A stretch of DNA of 64,000 nt from assembly GCA_947571115.1 (NCBI GenBank), contig CANOWW010000002.1:1-64000 (forward strand), written 5' to 3'. Positions 16,345 through 27,506 of the stretch are shown one piece after another. The number at the start of each line of letters is the position of its first letter. Within the stretch, counting starts at the first letter, position 1. Position numbers and translations under genes: made by a program. Origin of the DNA: an uncultured Clostridium sp. (GTDB taxonomy: Bacteria > Bacillota > Clostridia > TANB77 > CAG-508). The notes under the pieces were generated by a model, which did not search any database, had not been told where the DNA came from, and saw only the letters and a program-made list of their open reading frames with translations.

Positions 16345-17457
16345 ATGAAATTTGTTTGTGAAAAAGAAAAAATATTAAAAGGAATTAATTCGGTCATCAA
16401 TGGAGTAGCAAATAAAACAACTAAACCTATTTTAGAAGGAATACTAATTCAAACCAATGACCATGAATTGAAACTAACTTCTTATGATTTGGAAATCGGA
16501 ATTGAATATATTTTAGAAGCAAATGTTACGGAACAAGGAAATACAGTGGTTAATGCAGTCATGTTTAGTGAGATTATTCGTAAATTGCCAAATGCAGAAA
16601 TTCAAATTAGAATTAATGAAAATAATTTATTGGAAATTGAATGTGAAGGTTCCTTGTATAAATTGGCTACAATGGACCCAGAGGAATTTCCAGAACTACC
16701 AAGAATTAATATTGATAATTCTATTAAGTTAGAACAGTCTACTTTGAAAAATATGATTCGAAAAACCATTTTTGCGGTTAGTACAGAAGAAAATAGGCCT
16801 ATTTTTACAGGAAGTTTATTTGAAGTGATGGACGGAAAGTTGAATGTGGTTGCTGTGGATGGTTACAGACTTGCGATTAAGAATAAGGAAGTCGAAGAAA
16901 GTAATCAATTTAGTTGCGTTATTCCGGGAAAAACACTAAATGAAGTGAACAAAATTATTTCGGATTCATTTGATGTTATCACAGTGGGAATTGAGAAAAA
17001 TCAGGCATTGTTTGAAATGGAAAATTGCAAAATCGTAACTCGATTGCTAGATGGCGAGTTTTTGAAATATTCAAATACCATTCCACAAACGTGGGAAACC
17101 AGGATAAAAGTAAATAAAAGCAATATTCAAAATTGTTTTGAAAGAATTTTGCTGATTTCTGCTTCGTCGATTGAAAAGGAAAAGAAATATCCGGTAAAAG
17201 TCAATATTGAGGTGGGCAAAGTGACGATTTCTTGTTCCAATCAGACTGGTGATGCAAAAGAGGAAATTTTGGTGGATACTGAAGGCAAGGACCTTGAAAT
17301 TGGTTTTAATCCAAGATTTTTCTTAGATGCGCTAAAGGCGATTGATGATGAAGAAGTTTATATTGAGTTTGGCACTAACCGTTCTCCTTGTATTATTAGA
17401 CCGATTGATGAGGGCGACTATGTTTACATGATTTTGCCAATCAAAATGAAGGATTAG
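16345..17457 (+). CDS. dnaN: DNA polymerase III sliding clamp (beta subunit)
   Basis: DnaN forms the ring that tethers polymerase III to DNA. The 370-residue protein shows three clamp-type repeats, beginning MKFVCEKEKILKGINSVING, containing VAVDGYRLAI in the middle domain and ending YVYMILPIKMKD, the canonical C-terminus. The frame extends upstream to 16264, but AAGGAG at 16334 sets the ATG at 16345. It is followed by recF after 36 bases. Confidence 0.97.
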   Translation: MKFVCEKEKILKGINSVINGVANKTTKPILEGILIQTNDHELKLTSYDLEIGIEYILEANVTEQGNTVVNAVMFSEIIRKLPNAEIQIRINENNLLEIECEGSLYKLATMDPEEFPELPRINIDNSIKLEQSTLKNMIRKTIFAVSTEENRPIFTGSLFEVMDGKLNVVAVDGYRLAIKNKEVEESNQFSCVIPGKTLNEVNKIISDSFDVITVGIEKNQALFEMENCKIVTRLLDGEFLKYSNTIPQTWETRIKVNKSNIQNCFERILLISASSIEKEKKYPVKVNIEVGKVTISCSNQTGDAKEEILVDTEGKDLEIGFNPRFFLDALKAIDDEEVYIEFGTNRSPCIIRPIDEGDYVYMILPIKMKD

Positions 17458-17493
17458 TTTTCCACATTTTATGAATAGAATGGGGATAAGTCA

Positions 17494-18582
17494 ATGTACA
17501 TAACAGAAATTAATTTGAAGAATTTTAGAAATTATCAGCAGCAAAAAGTTCAGCTAGACAGTGGAATTAATATATTTTATGGCGATAATGCACAAGGCAA
17601 AACAAATTTGATTGAAGCAGTTTTTTTGTGTAGTATGGGCAAGTCGTTTCGCGCCAAGAAAGAAAAAGAATTAATTCGATTTAATGAGTTATCCACAGCT
17701 GTGCAAATCGATTATGAAAGACAAGACAGAAATGGCACTATTAAGGCGCAAATCGGCGAAAAAAAAGAATTTTTTATCAATGGTGTGAAGCAAACGAAAA
17801 TCAGTAATGTAGTTGGAAAAATCAATATTGTGACTTTTTCGCCAGATGATATAAAAATGATAAAAGGTGGACCAGATGGTAGGCGCAAGTTTATGGATAT
17901 GATGATTAGTTCTCTAAAACCGAATTATTTGTATTTGCTCAATCACTACAATCGTGTGCTTGACCAGAGAAATAGCTACTTAAAGCAGATTGTAAAAGAT
18001 AAAAAAAGTGAGCAATTTTTGGAAGTTTTGGATGAGCAATTAGCGGATTTGTCTTACCAGATTTATGAATATCGCAGTCGATATTTTGATAAATTTGCGC
18101 AAATCATTCAAGAAACCCACAATATTATTACACAAAATACAAAAACAGAGGAAAGTATCAAAATTAAATATTTATCGAACAGCAAGAAAAAGCAGGAGTT
18201 TTTGCAGAATTTAAAGCAAAATCGCGCACTTGATTTGGCTCGAGGCTACACAAGTACAGGTATCCACAGGGATGATTTTCTGATTTATATTAATAAAAAA
18301 GCGGTTTCTGTATATGGTTCGCAAGGTCAACAACGAACGACTACTTTGACTTTAAAACTATGTGAATTGCGCGTTGTGACAGAGGAAATTGGAGAAAGTC
18401 CCATTTTGTTGCTAGACGATTTTATGTCAGAACTAGATGAAAATAGGCGTAAGAGTTTTTTGGAAAATTTGCAAAATAATCAAGTTATTATAACTTGTAC
18501 AGATAATATTGAATTAGAGAAAGAGCATATTAAAAGTTTTTATGTGGAAAATGGAACAGTAACAGAAGAAAGAGGGAAATAA
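17494..18582 (+). CDS. recF: DNA replication and repair protein RecF
   Basis: RecF is an SMC-like ATPase that helps load RecA at single-strand gaps. The 362-residue protein has an N-terminal Walker A (GDNAQGKTNLIEAVFL, ~residues 30-45), the RecF segment TFSPDDIKMIKGGPDGRRKFMD, the signature VYGSQGQQRTTTLTLKL and Walker B ILLLDDFMSELD. Length is normal. The start follows GGGGATAAG, a weak ribosome binding site inside an AGAATGGGGATA motif shared with the hairpin elements at 5338 and 7376. Confidence 0.97.
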   Translation: MYITEINLKNFRNYQQQKVQLDSGINIFYGDNAQGKTNLIEAVFLCSMGKSFRAKKEKELIRFNELSTAVQIDYERQDRNGTIKAQIGEKKEFFINGVKQTKISNVVGKINIVTFSPDDIKMIKGGPDGRRKFMDMMISSLKPNYLYLLNHYNRVLDQRNSYLKQIVKDKKSEQFLEVLDEQLADLSYQIYEYRSRYFDKFAQIIQETHNIITQNTKTEESIKIKYLSNSKKKQEFLQNLKQNRALDLARGYTSTGIHRDDFLIYINKKAVSVYGSQGQQRTTTLTLKLCELRVVTEEIGESPILLLDDFMSELDENRRKSFLENLQNNQVIITCTDNIELEKEHIKSFYVENGTVTEERGK

Positions 18583-18584
18583 AT

Positions 18585-18830
18585 ATGTATTTGCATGTGG
18601 GAAGTGGCATAAGTGTAAATGAAAATGATATTATTGCAATATTAAATATTGGTTATATCAAAAATACGAAAGATAATCAAAAGTTCTACGATAAACTTTT
18701 GAAGGAAAACGAGGTTGTGGATATTTCTAATGGCAATGAAAAATCGTTGATTTTGACTAATAGAAAGGAAAAAATTAAGGCTTATATTAGCAATATTAGT
18801 GCAAACACAATCAGTAAGAGAAAACTATAA
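18585..18830 (+). CDS. remB: DUF370 family protein RemB (extracellular matrix regulator)
   Basis: The 81-residue protein starts MYLHVGSGISVNENDIIAIL, typical of the DUF370/RemB (YaaB) family, and lies between recF and gyrB exactly where remB lies in Bacillus. RemA/RemB-type proteins bind DNA and regulate matrix genes in Bacillus subtilis; whether this holds here is inference. It starts two bases after recF, so it is probably translated by coupling. Confidence 0.9.
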   Translation: MYLHVGSGISVNENDIIAILNIGYIKNTKDNQKFYDKLLKENEVVDISNGNEKSLILTNRKEKIKAYISNISANTISKRKL

Positions 18831-18855
18831 AGTGGCATTAAGCCAGCATAAATAG

Positions 18856-20811
<1,956 letters not shown>

Positions 20812-20825
20812 AAAATAATAATATT

Positions 20826-20865
20826 CAATCCACAATTTGTTCAATAATTGTGGATTGTTTTTATT
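20826..20865 (+). terminator. Terminator of gyrB
   Basis: A perfect 12-bp stem, CAATCCACAATT/AATTGTGGATTG, with an eight-base loop is followed by TTTTTATT. Confidence 0.9.
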
Positions 20866-20881
20866 GAGAAAAATAAAATGC

Positions 20882-21663
20882 CTAACCTTTTATTATATCA
20901 TATTTTACATAAGTAGATGTTGTAGTTCCACTATAATTATGTGAATGACTTGCCATTTCTGCTACAGTTAAAGTGTGGTTACTCTCCCCTCCTGTTTGCC
21001 TTGCGTTAAATGTTTGGTCCGAAGTTCCCACTCCAACTAATGTCTTACCAGATGCATAACTTTCCCAATTTCCGCCAAGTTTTTGTACTACCTCATTTGC
21101 AGTTGCTAAATTTGTTGATATGTAAATGCTCCCGACTGGGTAAATATCATCAAGAATTTTTGTTGTATTTTTTAATGTATTTAAATTTATTTTTAAATTA
21201 TTGATTTCTGTTGTGGATTGTGATATTTCTGTTTTCAAATTTTGGATTTCCATAGCTAATTTTGCAACTTCTGATTTATCCACAGTCTCTCCAATACCTG
21301 CATCAGGACTGCTCTCCTCCCCATTTTCGATTTTTGAATAAATTTCTTTTAAGCTAATATTTCCATTTTCGGTTACGATAGTATCTACGTCATCCTGCAA
21401 TTTTCCATATTTTTCAATAATTTCTGATAAAATTTGGGCCCAATTTCTAAGTTACCAGTTGTGATAGCATCCATTTGGGCAGATACCAAATCTAGTTGTA
21501 ATTGCTCCTTTTCGGCTGCTAATGCTGAGAGTTCGACAGCTGTGGATGTCTTTTCTAAAATGCCGTTGCTTCCTGCGATTAAATTAATTGAGCCCCCTGC
21601 TAGAATTAACAAGATGACGATGGTAATAACCAAGGCGACCAGCGAAATTCCTTTGTTTTTTAT
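20882..21663 (-). pseudogene. Broken pilin-like / phage tail-collar protein, copy 1
   Basis: Read on the minus strand, this is a damaged relative of the gene at 24966-25902. It has a type IV pilin-like N-terminus (KGISLVALVITIVILLILAG), a coiled-coil middle and the start of a phage tail-collar domain (DIYPVGSIYIS, GGESNHTLTVAEM, SHSHNYSG). Three lesions are visible: the codon eight bases after GGGGG is ATA instead of ATG; one base is missing near GGGCCC at about 21437; and the C-terminal ~70 residues found in the paralogue are replaced by a short tail that runs into a promoter-family-like sequence at 20892-20914. It is probably non-functional. Confidence 0.75.
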
Positions 21664-21855
21664 ATTTTTTACCCCCTCTCTTTTGTATCTTTATTGTTTC
21701 TAATAATGTGTTCATAATAATTACGTTGCCAAATAATTAAATAGCATTTATAGGTTTTATGGAAAATACGTTTAACACCAGATTTATATAAAACGATTAT
21801 TTATGGAATTGTTATTTTTCCTGTGGGTTGGTTAAGCCCAACCCCTACATTAATT

Positions 21856-24426
21856 TTAATCCTTTAGAATATTTTTACAAAACGGATAATTGGAACAAGC
21901 ATATATAATTCCTTTTTTTGTATTTTTTTCTACAAGGTATCCCCCACATTTTTTGCAATGAATTTGTTTATGTAAGATATTAATATCATGGATGGTAAAT
22001 TCGCAATGCGGATAATTATTACAGCCCAAAAATTCCGCGTCAGTCGCATTGTTTTTTCGTAAAATCAGATATCCTTTTTTGCATTTTGGACATTTTGGTA
22101 AATTTTGAGTATCTACCTTTTTTTCATTTTCAGGATTATGTACGTTTTTATTTGCTATGAGTTCTTCTAAAAAACAAGAATAATGTGTTTGCGGCGCCAC
22201 TAAATAAGTCCTATTTTTTGTACGTGTGATTGACACATAAAATAACCTCCTCTCTTCTGCATATAAATGTTCCTCTTTATTGGCTAAAACGAGTGACAAA
22301 ATTGGATCACTTGAAATACGATTTGGAAATCCTAACATGCTGTTTTGCATATTTAACAGGATAACATTGTCTGCTTCTAGCCCTTTTGACTTGTGGATTG
22401 TTAAAAATGAAATTTTCAAACTGGGGATTTGCTTATATTGAATATTTAAATCATCTTGAATTTCAAATTTATCACTATTTTCAAGCTCATACAAATCATA
22501 CCTCGTTCTGCCTAATAATAGGACCTCCGCATTTTCTCCGAATTCCGAAATAATATCATTAATAGATTTTTCCACAGCTTCAATAATATTTTCGCAATAC
22601 GTGAAAACCTTGATTGGGTGTGCGATGTGCTTATCTGACTTTAAATCCTTTTTTAATTGATTAGGATTTTGCGTTACAAAGTTACTAGCAATGTCAATTA
22701 ATTCCTGAGAATTTCGGTAAGTTTTTTCTATTTTTAGGAATTTAGCTGGTCCAAAATACTTTTCAAAATTACTAAATAAATCAATATCGCTTCCCGAAAA
22801 ACGATAAATTGATTGCCAGTCATCACCAACACAAATTATTTTTGCTCCTGTTTTATTTTGCAAAGCTCGAATTAATTTAAAGCGACTCATTGAAATGTCT
22901 TGAAACTCATCAATAACAATGTATTTGTAAGACTGTGGAAGAAAACCAAGCTGAATAATTTCTGTGGATTTGTTAATCATATCATTGAAATCGATCTGAT
23001 TCGTTGAAAATAGGGCGTTTTCATAAAATTCAAAAAAAATACGAAAAATACTTAAAAATAATTTATTTCTATTTTTTAAAAAAGAATTTTGCAATTTATT
23101 ATTATCCACAAGTAAATTTTGAATATCCGCAAATTGAAAATTGTTAGATTTAAAGAGGCTTAGAAAGCTTTTTATCAATTTTATGAACTCTTCAAACTGT
23201 TTATCCTTCTTAAAAATATAAATTTTTTTAAAAATTTCATTTAAATTTGCTGTTTTTAAGGGGACATTGTTTTGTATTAAAGAATTGCTTAAATTTTCTA
23301 GTAAGCAGTTATTTTTATTGTAGTATGAATAGATTTCAATTAGCTTAGTTTGATGCTCAGCATGTAAGGTTCGTTTTACTTCAATTTCAGCTAAATATTT
23401 TTGTTCTTCATATTCTGTTAAAAATTTAGAATGACCATTTTCATCGATTAAAAAATGCTCTAAATGTAAATCATTATCAGGGAGATAAAAATTAGATTTA
23501 AATTTTCTTTTGAATGAATTTTTGGCTTCATAAGGGTATGGATAGTCATATTTGTAATTAATTTTATGAAAAAATAGAAAATTGGCAATAATTAAGTCAT
23601 CTAAACGACGGACTTTTTGCGGTTCTTTGATTTGACCAATGGCTTGTAAATACTTGCTCTCAACAGTTTCGTAATCAATATTTCTAAAATGGTCAATATA
23701 ATCGCCAAGATTATCAAAACTTGCAATATCTTCAGGAATGTAAAGATAAGCACACATAAATTCAAGAATATTTTTAATTTGTTCTGGGAAATTTAAGATT
23801 TCTTTTTTGAAATAATCTGAAATAATTTGATCTAAAAAGTCGCCAGTTGCAATATTAGGACGTGATTTTCTAAAAGCGGTAATTATTTCAAGACCAAGTT
23901 TATGAAAAGTTTTGGCTTGTACCTCGATGTCTAGTCTTTTGAGACGTTCAGACATCTCTTTGACAGCTTTATCAGTGAAAGAAATCAGTAGAATTTCGTC
24001 AGGTTTAGCTTTTTTAGATTCAATTAAATATTTGACTTTGCCTGAAATTGTTAAGGTTTTGCCACTTCCTGCTCCGGCAATGATTAAATTGTTTTTATCA
24101 TCCGTTAAAACAGCCATTTTTTGTTGATAATCGAGCTGTTTTCCGTCAATATTGTTTAATAAATCTTCATATTCAAGTAATTGATTTTTTAAATAAATAC
24201 TGTTATGCGTTTGAAAATAGGCTTCTAAATTAGAATAAATCTTAAGAAATTTGCGAATTTTATCCGAATTTCCAATGTTTTTAAAATATCGATAGATTGG
24301 TAAATAATTTCGTAGTAATTTTTTTTGTTCTTTTTTAGATATGTAATTTTCATTAAAGTGCTCTAAAATACTAAAGAAATTCTCCATTTTTGTGTAATAT
24401 TTTTGATATTTAGAAAAAAATTTCAT
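21856..24426 (-). CDS. UvrD/Rep-type DNA helicase with C-terminal zinc fingers
   Basis: This superfamily 1A helicase has about 856 residues. Motif I is IIAGAGSGKT (~118), motif II is YIVIDEFQDIS, with GDDWQSIYRFSGSD (motif III), LTIHKSKGLEADNVILL (motif V) and RRLFYVSITRTKNRTYLV (motif VI). The last ~80 residues hold two topoisomerase-type C4 zinc fingers (CPKCKKG...CNNYPHC and CKKCGGY...CSNYPFC), as in helicase IV-like enzymes. It probably acts in recombination or repair. The start at 24426 follows AGGAG; an in-frame TTG at 24435 is less likely. It sits in the accessory block between the two pilin-like paralogues. Confidence 0.88.
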   Translation of the reverse strand: MKFFSKYQKYYTKMENFFSILEHFNENYISKKEQKKLLRNYLPIYRYFKNIGNSDKIRKFLKIYSNLEAYFQTHNSIYLKNQLLEYEDLLNNIDGKQLDYQQKMAVLTDDKNNLIIAGAGSGKTLTISGKVKYLIESKKAKPDEILLISFTDKAVKEMSERLKRLDIEVQAKTFHKLGLEIITAFRKSRPNIATGDFLDQIISDYFKKEILNFPEQIKNILEFMCAYLYIPEDIASFDNLGDYIDHFRNIDYETVESKYLQAIGQIKEPQKVRRLDDLIIANFLFFHKINYKYDYPYPYEAKNSFKRKFKSNFYLPDNDLHLEHFLIDENGHSKFLTEYEEQKYLAEIEVKRTLHAEHQTKLIEIYSYYNKNNCLLENLSNSLIQNNVPLKTANLNEIFKKIYIFKKDKQFEEFIKLIKSFLSLFKSNNFQFADIQNLLVDNNKLQNSFLKNRNKLFLSIFRIFFEFYENALFSTNQIDFNDMINKSTEIIQLGFLPQSYKYIVIDEFQDISMSRFKLIRALQNKTGAKIICVGDDWQSIYRFSGSDIDLFSNFEKYFGPAKFLKIEKTYRNSQELIDIASNFVTQNPNQLKKDLKSDKHIAHPIKVFTYCENIIEAVEKSINDIISEFGENAEVLLLGRTRYDLYELENSDKFEIQDDLNIQYKQIPSLKISFLTIHKSKGLEADNVILLNMQNSMLGFPNRISSDPILSLVLANKEEHLYAEERRLFYVSITRTKNRTYLVAPQTHYSCFLEELIANKNVHNPENEKKVDTQNLPKCPKCKKGYLILRKNNATDAEFLGCNNYPHCEFTIHDINILHKQIHCKKCGGYLVEKNTKKGIIYACSNYPFCKNILKD

Positions 24427-24486
24427 ATGAATCAACTCCTATTTTGAAATAAATTGAAGTTATTTTACAATAGAAAAAGACAAATG

Positions 24487-24819
24487 TCAAGTGCTTTTTT
24501 CATATTTTTTATATTTTTCGTTTAATTCAATAATATCTAATAAATAATCAACGGTAATATCAGAATATTTTATTTTTTTATAAAGTTTTAAAAAGTCTGT
24601 ATTATAATTTTTCGATTTTGTAGAAAAATTTAAAATTACATTTGGTGTAGTATGATAAAGTTTTGCCAATTTTATAATCATTTCTTCCGTTAGATCAGTC
24701 TTGCCTAGTTCGTAGTGATTATAAGTAGCGCGTGGCATATCTAAGTAATTGGCTACATCTAATTGCGTCAAATGATTGTCCTCTCTTAATTTGCGAATTA
24801 TTTTATAAGATTCTCTCAT
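24487..24819 (-). CDS. Xre-family helix-turn-helix regulator
   Basis: The 110-residue protein has an N-terminal Cro/CI-type helix-turn-helix (IIRKLREDNHLTQLDVANYL, recognition helix around MPRATYNHYELGKTDLT) and a helical C-terminal extension (residues ~70-110) that may mediate dimerisation. GAGGTGA precedes the ATG at 24819. It lies just upstream of the helicase and reads in the same direction (60-base gap), so the two may form an operon. Target unknown. Confidence 0.85.
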   Translation of the reverse strand: MRESYKIIRKLREDNHLTQLDVANYLDMPRATYNHYELGKTDLTEEMIIKLAKLYHTTPNVILNFSTKSKNYNTDFLKLYKKIKYSDITVDYLLDIIELNEKYKKYEKST

Positions 24820-24911
24820 TAAAATCACCTCTTAATATATATAATCATATTTTGAACAAGTTGTCAACAAAAAGACAATAAAATTGTCAAAAAACACATA
24901 AAAACAAAATA

Positions 24912-24960
24912 AAGTTGATAAAATAAACTTTTTAAAAATAATTGTTTATTTTATCAACTT
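24912..24960 (-). terminator. Terminator of the pilin-like / tail-collar gene
   Basis: AAGTTGATAAAATAAAC pairs perfectly (17 bp) with GTTTATTTTATCAACTT; the minus-strand copy is followed by TTATTTTG. Confidence 0.85.
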
Positions 24961-24965
24961 AGAAA

Positions 24966-25902
24966 TTAATTAATTCTTTGATACATATAAACAGTAATAT
25001 AGGGCTGCAGATTATTGTGCATTTGATTTCCACCACTTGATTGAATATTAAATGTTCCATATCGAGTTCCAGAAGCAAAACTTGTTGTAGGAGCGAAACC
25101 ACTTAGCGATGTAATTGTTGAGGTATCTGTATTGGGTAAAGAAAATCCCATTTTTTTTCCAAAATCTCCAGCTATATCCATTAGATAATCATGTGAATGA
25201 CTTGGCATTTCAGCTTCTGTTAAGGTGTGATTGCTCTCTCCGCCTATTTGTCCGGCGGTAAAAGTTTGGTCTGAATTACCAACTCCAACCAAGGTTCTTC
25301 CTGACGCATAATTTTCCCAAGTTCCGCCAAGTTTATTTGCTACATCACTTGCTGTTGCTAAATTTGTTGACAGATAAATGCTTCCCACAGGGTAAATATC
25401 GTCAATTGTTTTTGTAACGTTTTTAAGTTTAGTGACTTCTGTTTTCAAAGTTTGCATTTCTGCAAGTAACTTTGAAATATTCTCATTATCAAGAGTTTCA
25501 TTCGTGTTTTTATCTGGTACAAGTCCTTCATTATTACCTAAATTGGGGTAAATTTCTTTCAAACAAATATTTCCATTTTCTGTTATAATGGTGTCCCCAT
25601 CTTCCTGTAATTTACCATATTTTTCAATTATTTCTGTTAGAGTTTTTTGGTCAATTTCTAGTTTTCCGCTTGAAATTGCGTCCATTTGGGCAGAAGCCAA
25701 ATCCAATTGCAATTGTTCTTTTTGAGTTTCTAATTTAGAAACTTTTACAGCTTCTGTTGCCTTTCCCAAAATTCCGTTACTTCCGTGCCACAAGATTAAT
25801 TGACACGCCTGCTAAAATTAATAGTACAATAATCGTAACAACTAAGGCTACCAGCGTTATTCCATAAGTGTTTTTTCTTATGTTTTTGTTTTGATTTTTC
25901 AT
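24966..25902 (-). pseudogene. Pilin-like / phage tail-collar protein, copy 2, with one frameshift
   Basis: With one base removed, the minus strand encodes about 311 residues. The start at 25902 follows AGGAGG. The N-terminus (YGITLVALVVTIIVLLILAG) looks like a type IV pilin or pseudopilin leader, with Gly before a hydrophobic helix. The middle is coiled coil, and the C-terminal half resembles phage tail-collar/microcystin-dependent proteins (DIYPVGSIYLSTN, GGESNHTLTEAEMPSHSHDY, ending in LQPYITVYMYQRIN). An extra plus-strand G at 25785 shifts the frame just after the membrane helix; downstream the frame is intact for 275 codons, so recent mutation, programmed slippage or an assembly error are all possible. 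Its promoter overlaps a candidate Xre operator. Confidence 0.75.
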
Positions 25903-25936
25903 TTAATTTCCTCCTCATATTTTTAATAATAAATAA

Positions 25937-25965
25937 ATTATAAAACATATTGTTTTAAAAGTCAA
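25937..25965 (-). promoter_or_regulatory. Promoter of the pilin-like gene with operator AACATATTGTTTT
   Basis: The minus strand reads TTGACT, 17 bases, TATAAT. The spacer contains AACATATTGTTTT (plus strand 25945-25957). The related AACATTTTGTTTT follows at 25970-25982, in front of the divergent Xre gene. Confidence 0.7.
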
Positions 25966-26013
25966 TATAACATTTTGTTTTAATTTATAATTTTTATAAG
26001 AAAGGTGGAAAAT

Positions 26014-26244
26014 ATGAAAACTCGTATTAGAAATTTAAGGGAAGACAATGATTTAACGCAAACACAAATGAGTAAGCTTCTTAATATTACTCAAGTTGCG
26101 TATTCGTATTATGAAATTGATAAAAGGAGTATTCCGTTGGAATTGCTCACGAAAATTGCCGATTTTTACAATACAAGCGTGGATTATCTTTTGTATAGAA
26201 CGGATGAAATGGCCCCCTATCCAAAATCTCAAAATAAAAATTAA
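26014..26244 (+). CDS. Xre-family helix-turn-helix regulator
   Basis: The 76-residue protein is almost entirely a Cro/CI-type helix-turn-helix (RIRNLREDNDLTQTQMSKLL; recognition helix ITQVAYSYYEIDKRSIP; then LLTKIADFYNTSVDYLLYRTD). The ATG at 26014 follows AAGGTGG; an in-frame GTG at 26005 is less likely. It is divergent from the pilin-like gene and upstream of two secreted-protein genes; AACAT-type repeats occur in all three promoter regions, which suggests it represses this group and itself. Confidence 0.88.
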   Translation: MKTRIRNLREDNDLTQTQMSKLLNITQVAYSYYEIDKRSIPLELLTKIADFYNTSVDYLLYRTDEMAPYPKSQNKN

Positions 26245-26251
26245 AAAATGC

Positions 26252-26280
26252 TTGACAAATATAAAATGTTGTGATATAGA
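26252..26280 (+). promoter_or_regulatory. Promoter of the secreted-protein pair
   Basis: TTGACA, a 17-base spacer and TATAGA. The spacer contains AAAATGTT, the complement of the AACATTTT half-site upstream of the Xre gene. Confidence 0.7.
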
Positions 26281-26365
26281 TAAGATGTCTTTTATGAAAA
26301 TAATTATTTCAGGGTAAATTCTACCAAATTTTCACAGAGATTTAAAATTGATGAGAGGAGGAAAA

Positions 26366-26845
26366 ATGAGTACAAAATTAAATAAAATAATGGCGATTAC
26401 CATGGCTTTTTTGCTTTTAAATAGCTCTGTTTTCGTTTATTCTCAATACCAAATAAATTTTCAAGGATGTGGAAATTTACAAGTGGCGCAAGCAAAAATT
26501 CGTCTTATTTCAAATTCTACGTATCTTGAAGTATTAGATAAAAATACATATTTTGAGGAATTTCAGGTTGTCAATTACGATGAAAATGAGCAAATTACGA
26601 AGGTTCCTGTTGCTTACAAAATCATTGTAAAAACAAATGATAATGATGCGCCACTTAATTTTGAGTTATATCAGGTACAAGCGGATGGTAGTAAAATAAA
26701 AACAGATTTTGCAAAGGAATTTGTTTTGCGAGCAAATGAGAAACAGGAAAATTTGTATCAATTAGCAGTTTCTTATAATTTTTCAGATAAGCCGCTAGAC
26801 GATGATACAGAAGTTTTTGTGGCACTAGAAGCATGGCAAATTTAA
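26366..26845 (+). CDS. Secreted protein of unknown function, 159 residues
   Basis: The start at 26366 follows GAGGAGG. The N-terminus has a basic stretch and a hydrophobic core (MAITMAFLLLNSSVFVYSQY), a likely secretion signal with cleavage not certain. The mature part is beta-rich (FQVVNYDENEQITKVPVAYK, YQLAVSYNFSDKPLDDDTEV) and looks like a small immunoglobulin-like or TasA/camelysin-like domain, which I cannot confirm. It is followed ten bases later by a second secreted-protein gene and preceded by the Xre gene. Confidence 0.75.
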   Translation: MSTKLNKIMAITMAFLLLNSSVFVYSQYQINFQGCGNLQVAQAKIRLISNSTYLEVLDKNTYFEEFQVVNYDENEQITKVPVAYKIIVKTNDNDAPLNFELYQVQADGSKIKTDFAKEFVLRANEKQENLYQLAVSYNFSDKPLDDDTEVFVALEAWQI

Positions 26846-26855
26846 AGGAGGAAAA

Positions 26856-27461
26856 ATGAAAAAAATTTATTTATTATTAATAATATTGGTTTTAATTTTG
26901 TGTGGTGCGACCAATTCGTATGCAAAATATACGCTAAATTGCTCTGCGAAGGTTTTGCATATTGAATATTTTGATGAAAATCCGTTAGAAAGCAAACCAG
27001 CTACGCTTTCTGGCAAAATTTTAACAGAAAATCTGCAGGGGCATTATTCTTTAGTTACGCTTTATAGAAGTTCTGATACTAATCATGAGCAGCCTGTTTT
27101 GCAATTAGAGACCAATCAGGATGGAAGTTTTTGCTTTGAAAATGTGGAAAAAGGAGTGTATGATATTGTTGTTTCTAAGGAAATATATTTGAATTATACA
27201 GTGCTTGCCATTAAGCTGCGTCCGGGAAGAAATGTCGTTTTGGATGATTATTTATTGATTGCAGGGGATTTTGAGGCGCCTTTTGGTAGTATTACGATTT
27301 ATGATTGGAATGCGATTCTCAGAAATAGATACAAACCACTTACGGAAGCTAATAAATTGTTTGATATTAATTGTGATGGACTTATTGATAAGCTAGATAG
27401 TGATATTGTATATAAAAATTATTTGAAAAATGAAGAAGTTATTCAATGGCAAAATAATTGA
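26856..27461 (+). CDS. Secreted protein with CnaB-like and dockerin-like segments
   Basis: The 201-residue protein has a clear signal peptide (KKIYLLLIILVLILCGATNS, cleavage near YAK). Residues ~50-125 resemble a carboxypeptidase-regulatory/CnaB beta-sandwich (LQLETNQDGSFCFENVEKGV, then YDIVV). The C-terminus (~165-195) contains LFDINCDGLIDKLDSDIVY, a calcium-binding loop like those of type I dockerin repeats, though only one full loop is evident. AGGAGG precedes the ATG. It forms an operon with the preceding secreted protein; the two may form a surface complex. Confidence 0.75.
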   Translation: MKKIYLLLIILVLILCGATNSYAKYTLNCSAKVLHIEYFDENPLESKPATLSGKILTENLQGHYSLVTLYRSSDTNHEQPVLQLETNQDGSFCFENVEKGVYDIVVSKEIYLNYTVLAIKLRPGRNVVLDDYLLIAGDFEAPFGSITIYDWNAILRNRYKPLTEANKLFDINCDGLIDKLDSDIVYKNYLKNEEVIQWQNN

Positions 27462-27506
27462 TTTTTTATTAAAAATAAAATATAATACTTAAGTTGAATT
27501 ATACGA

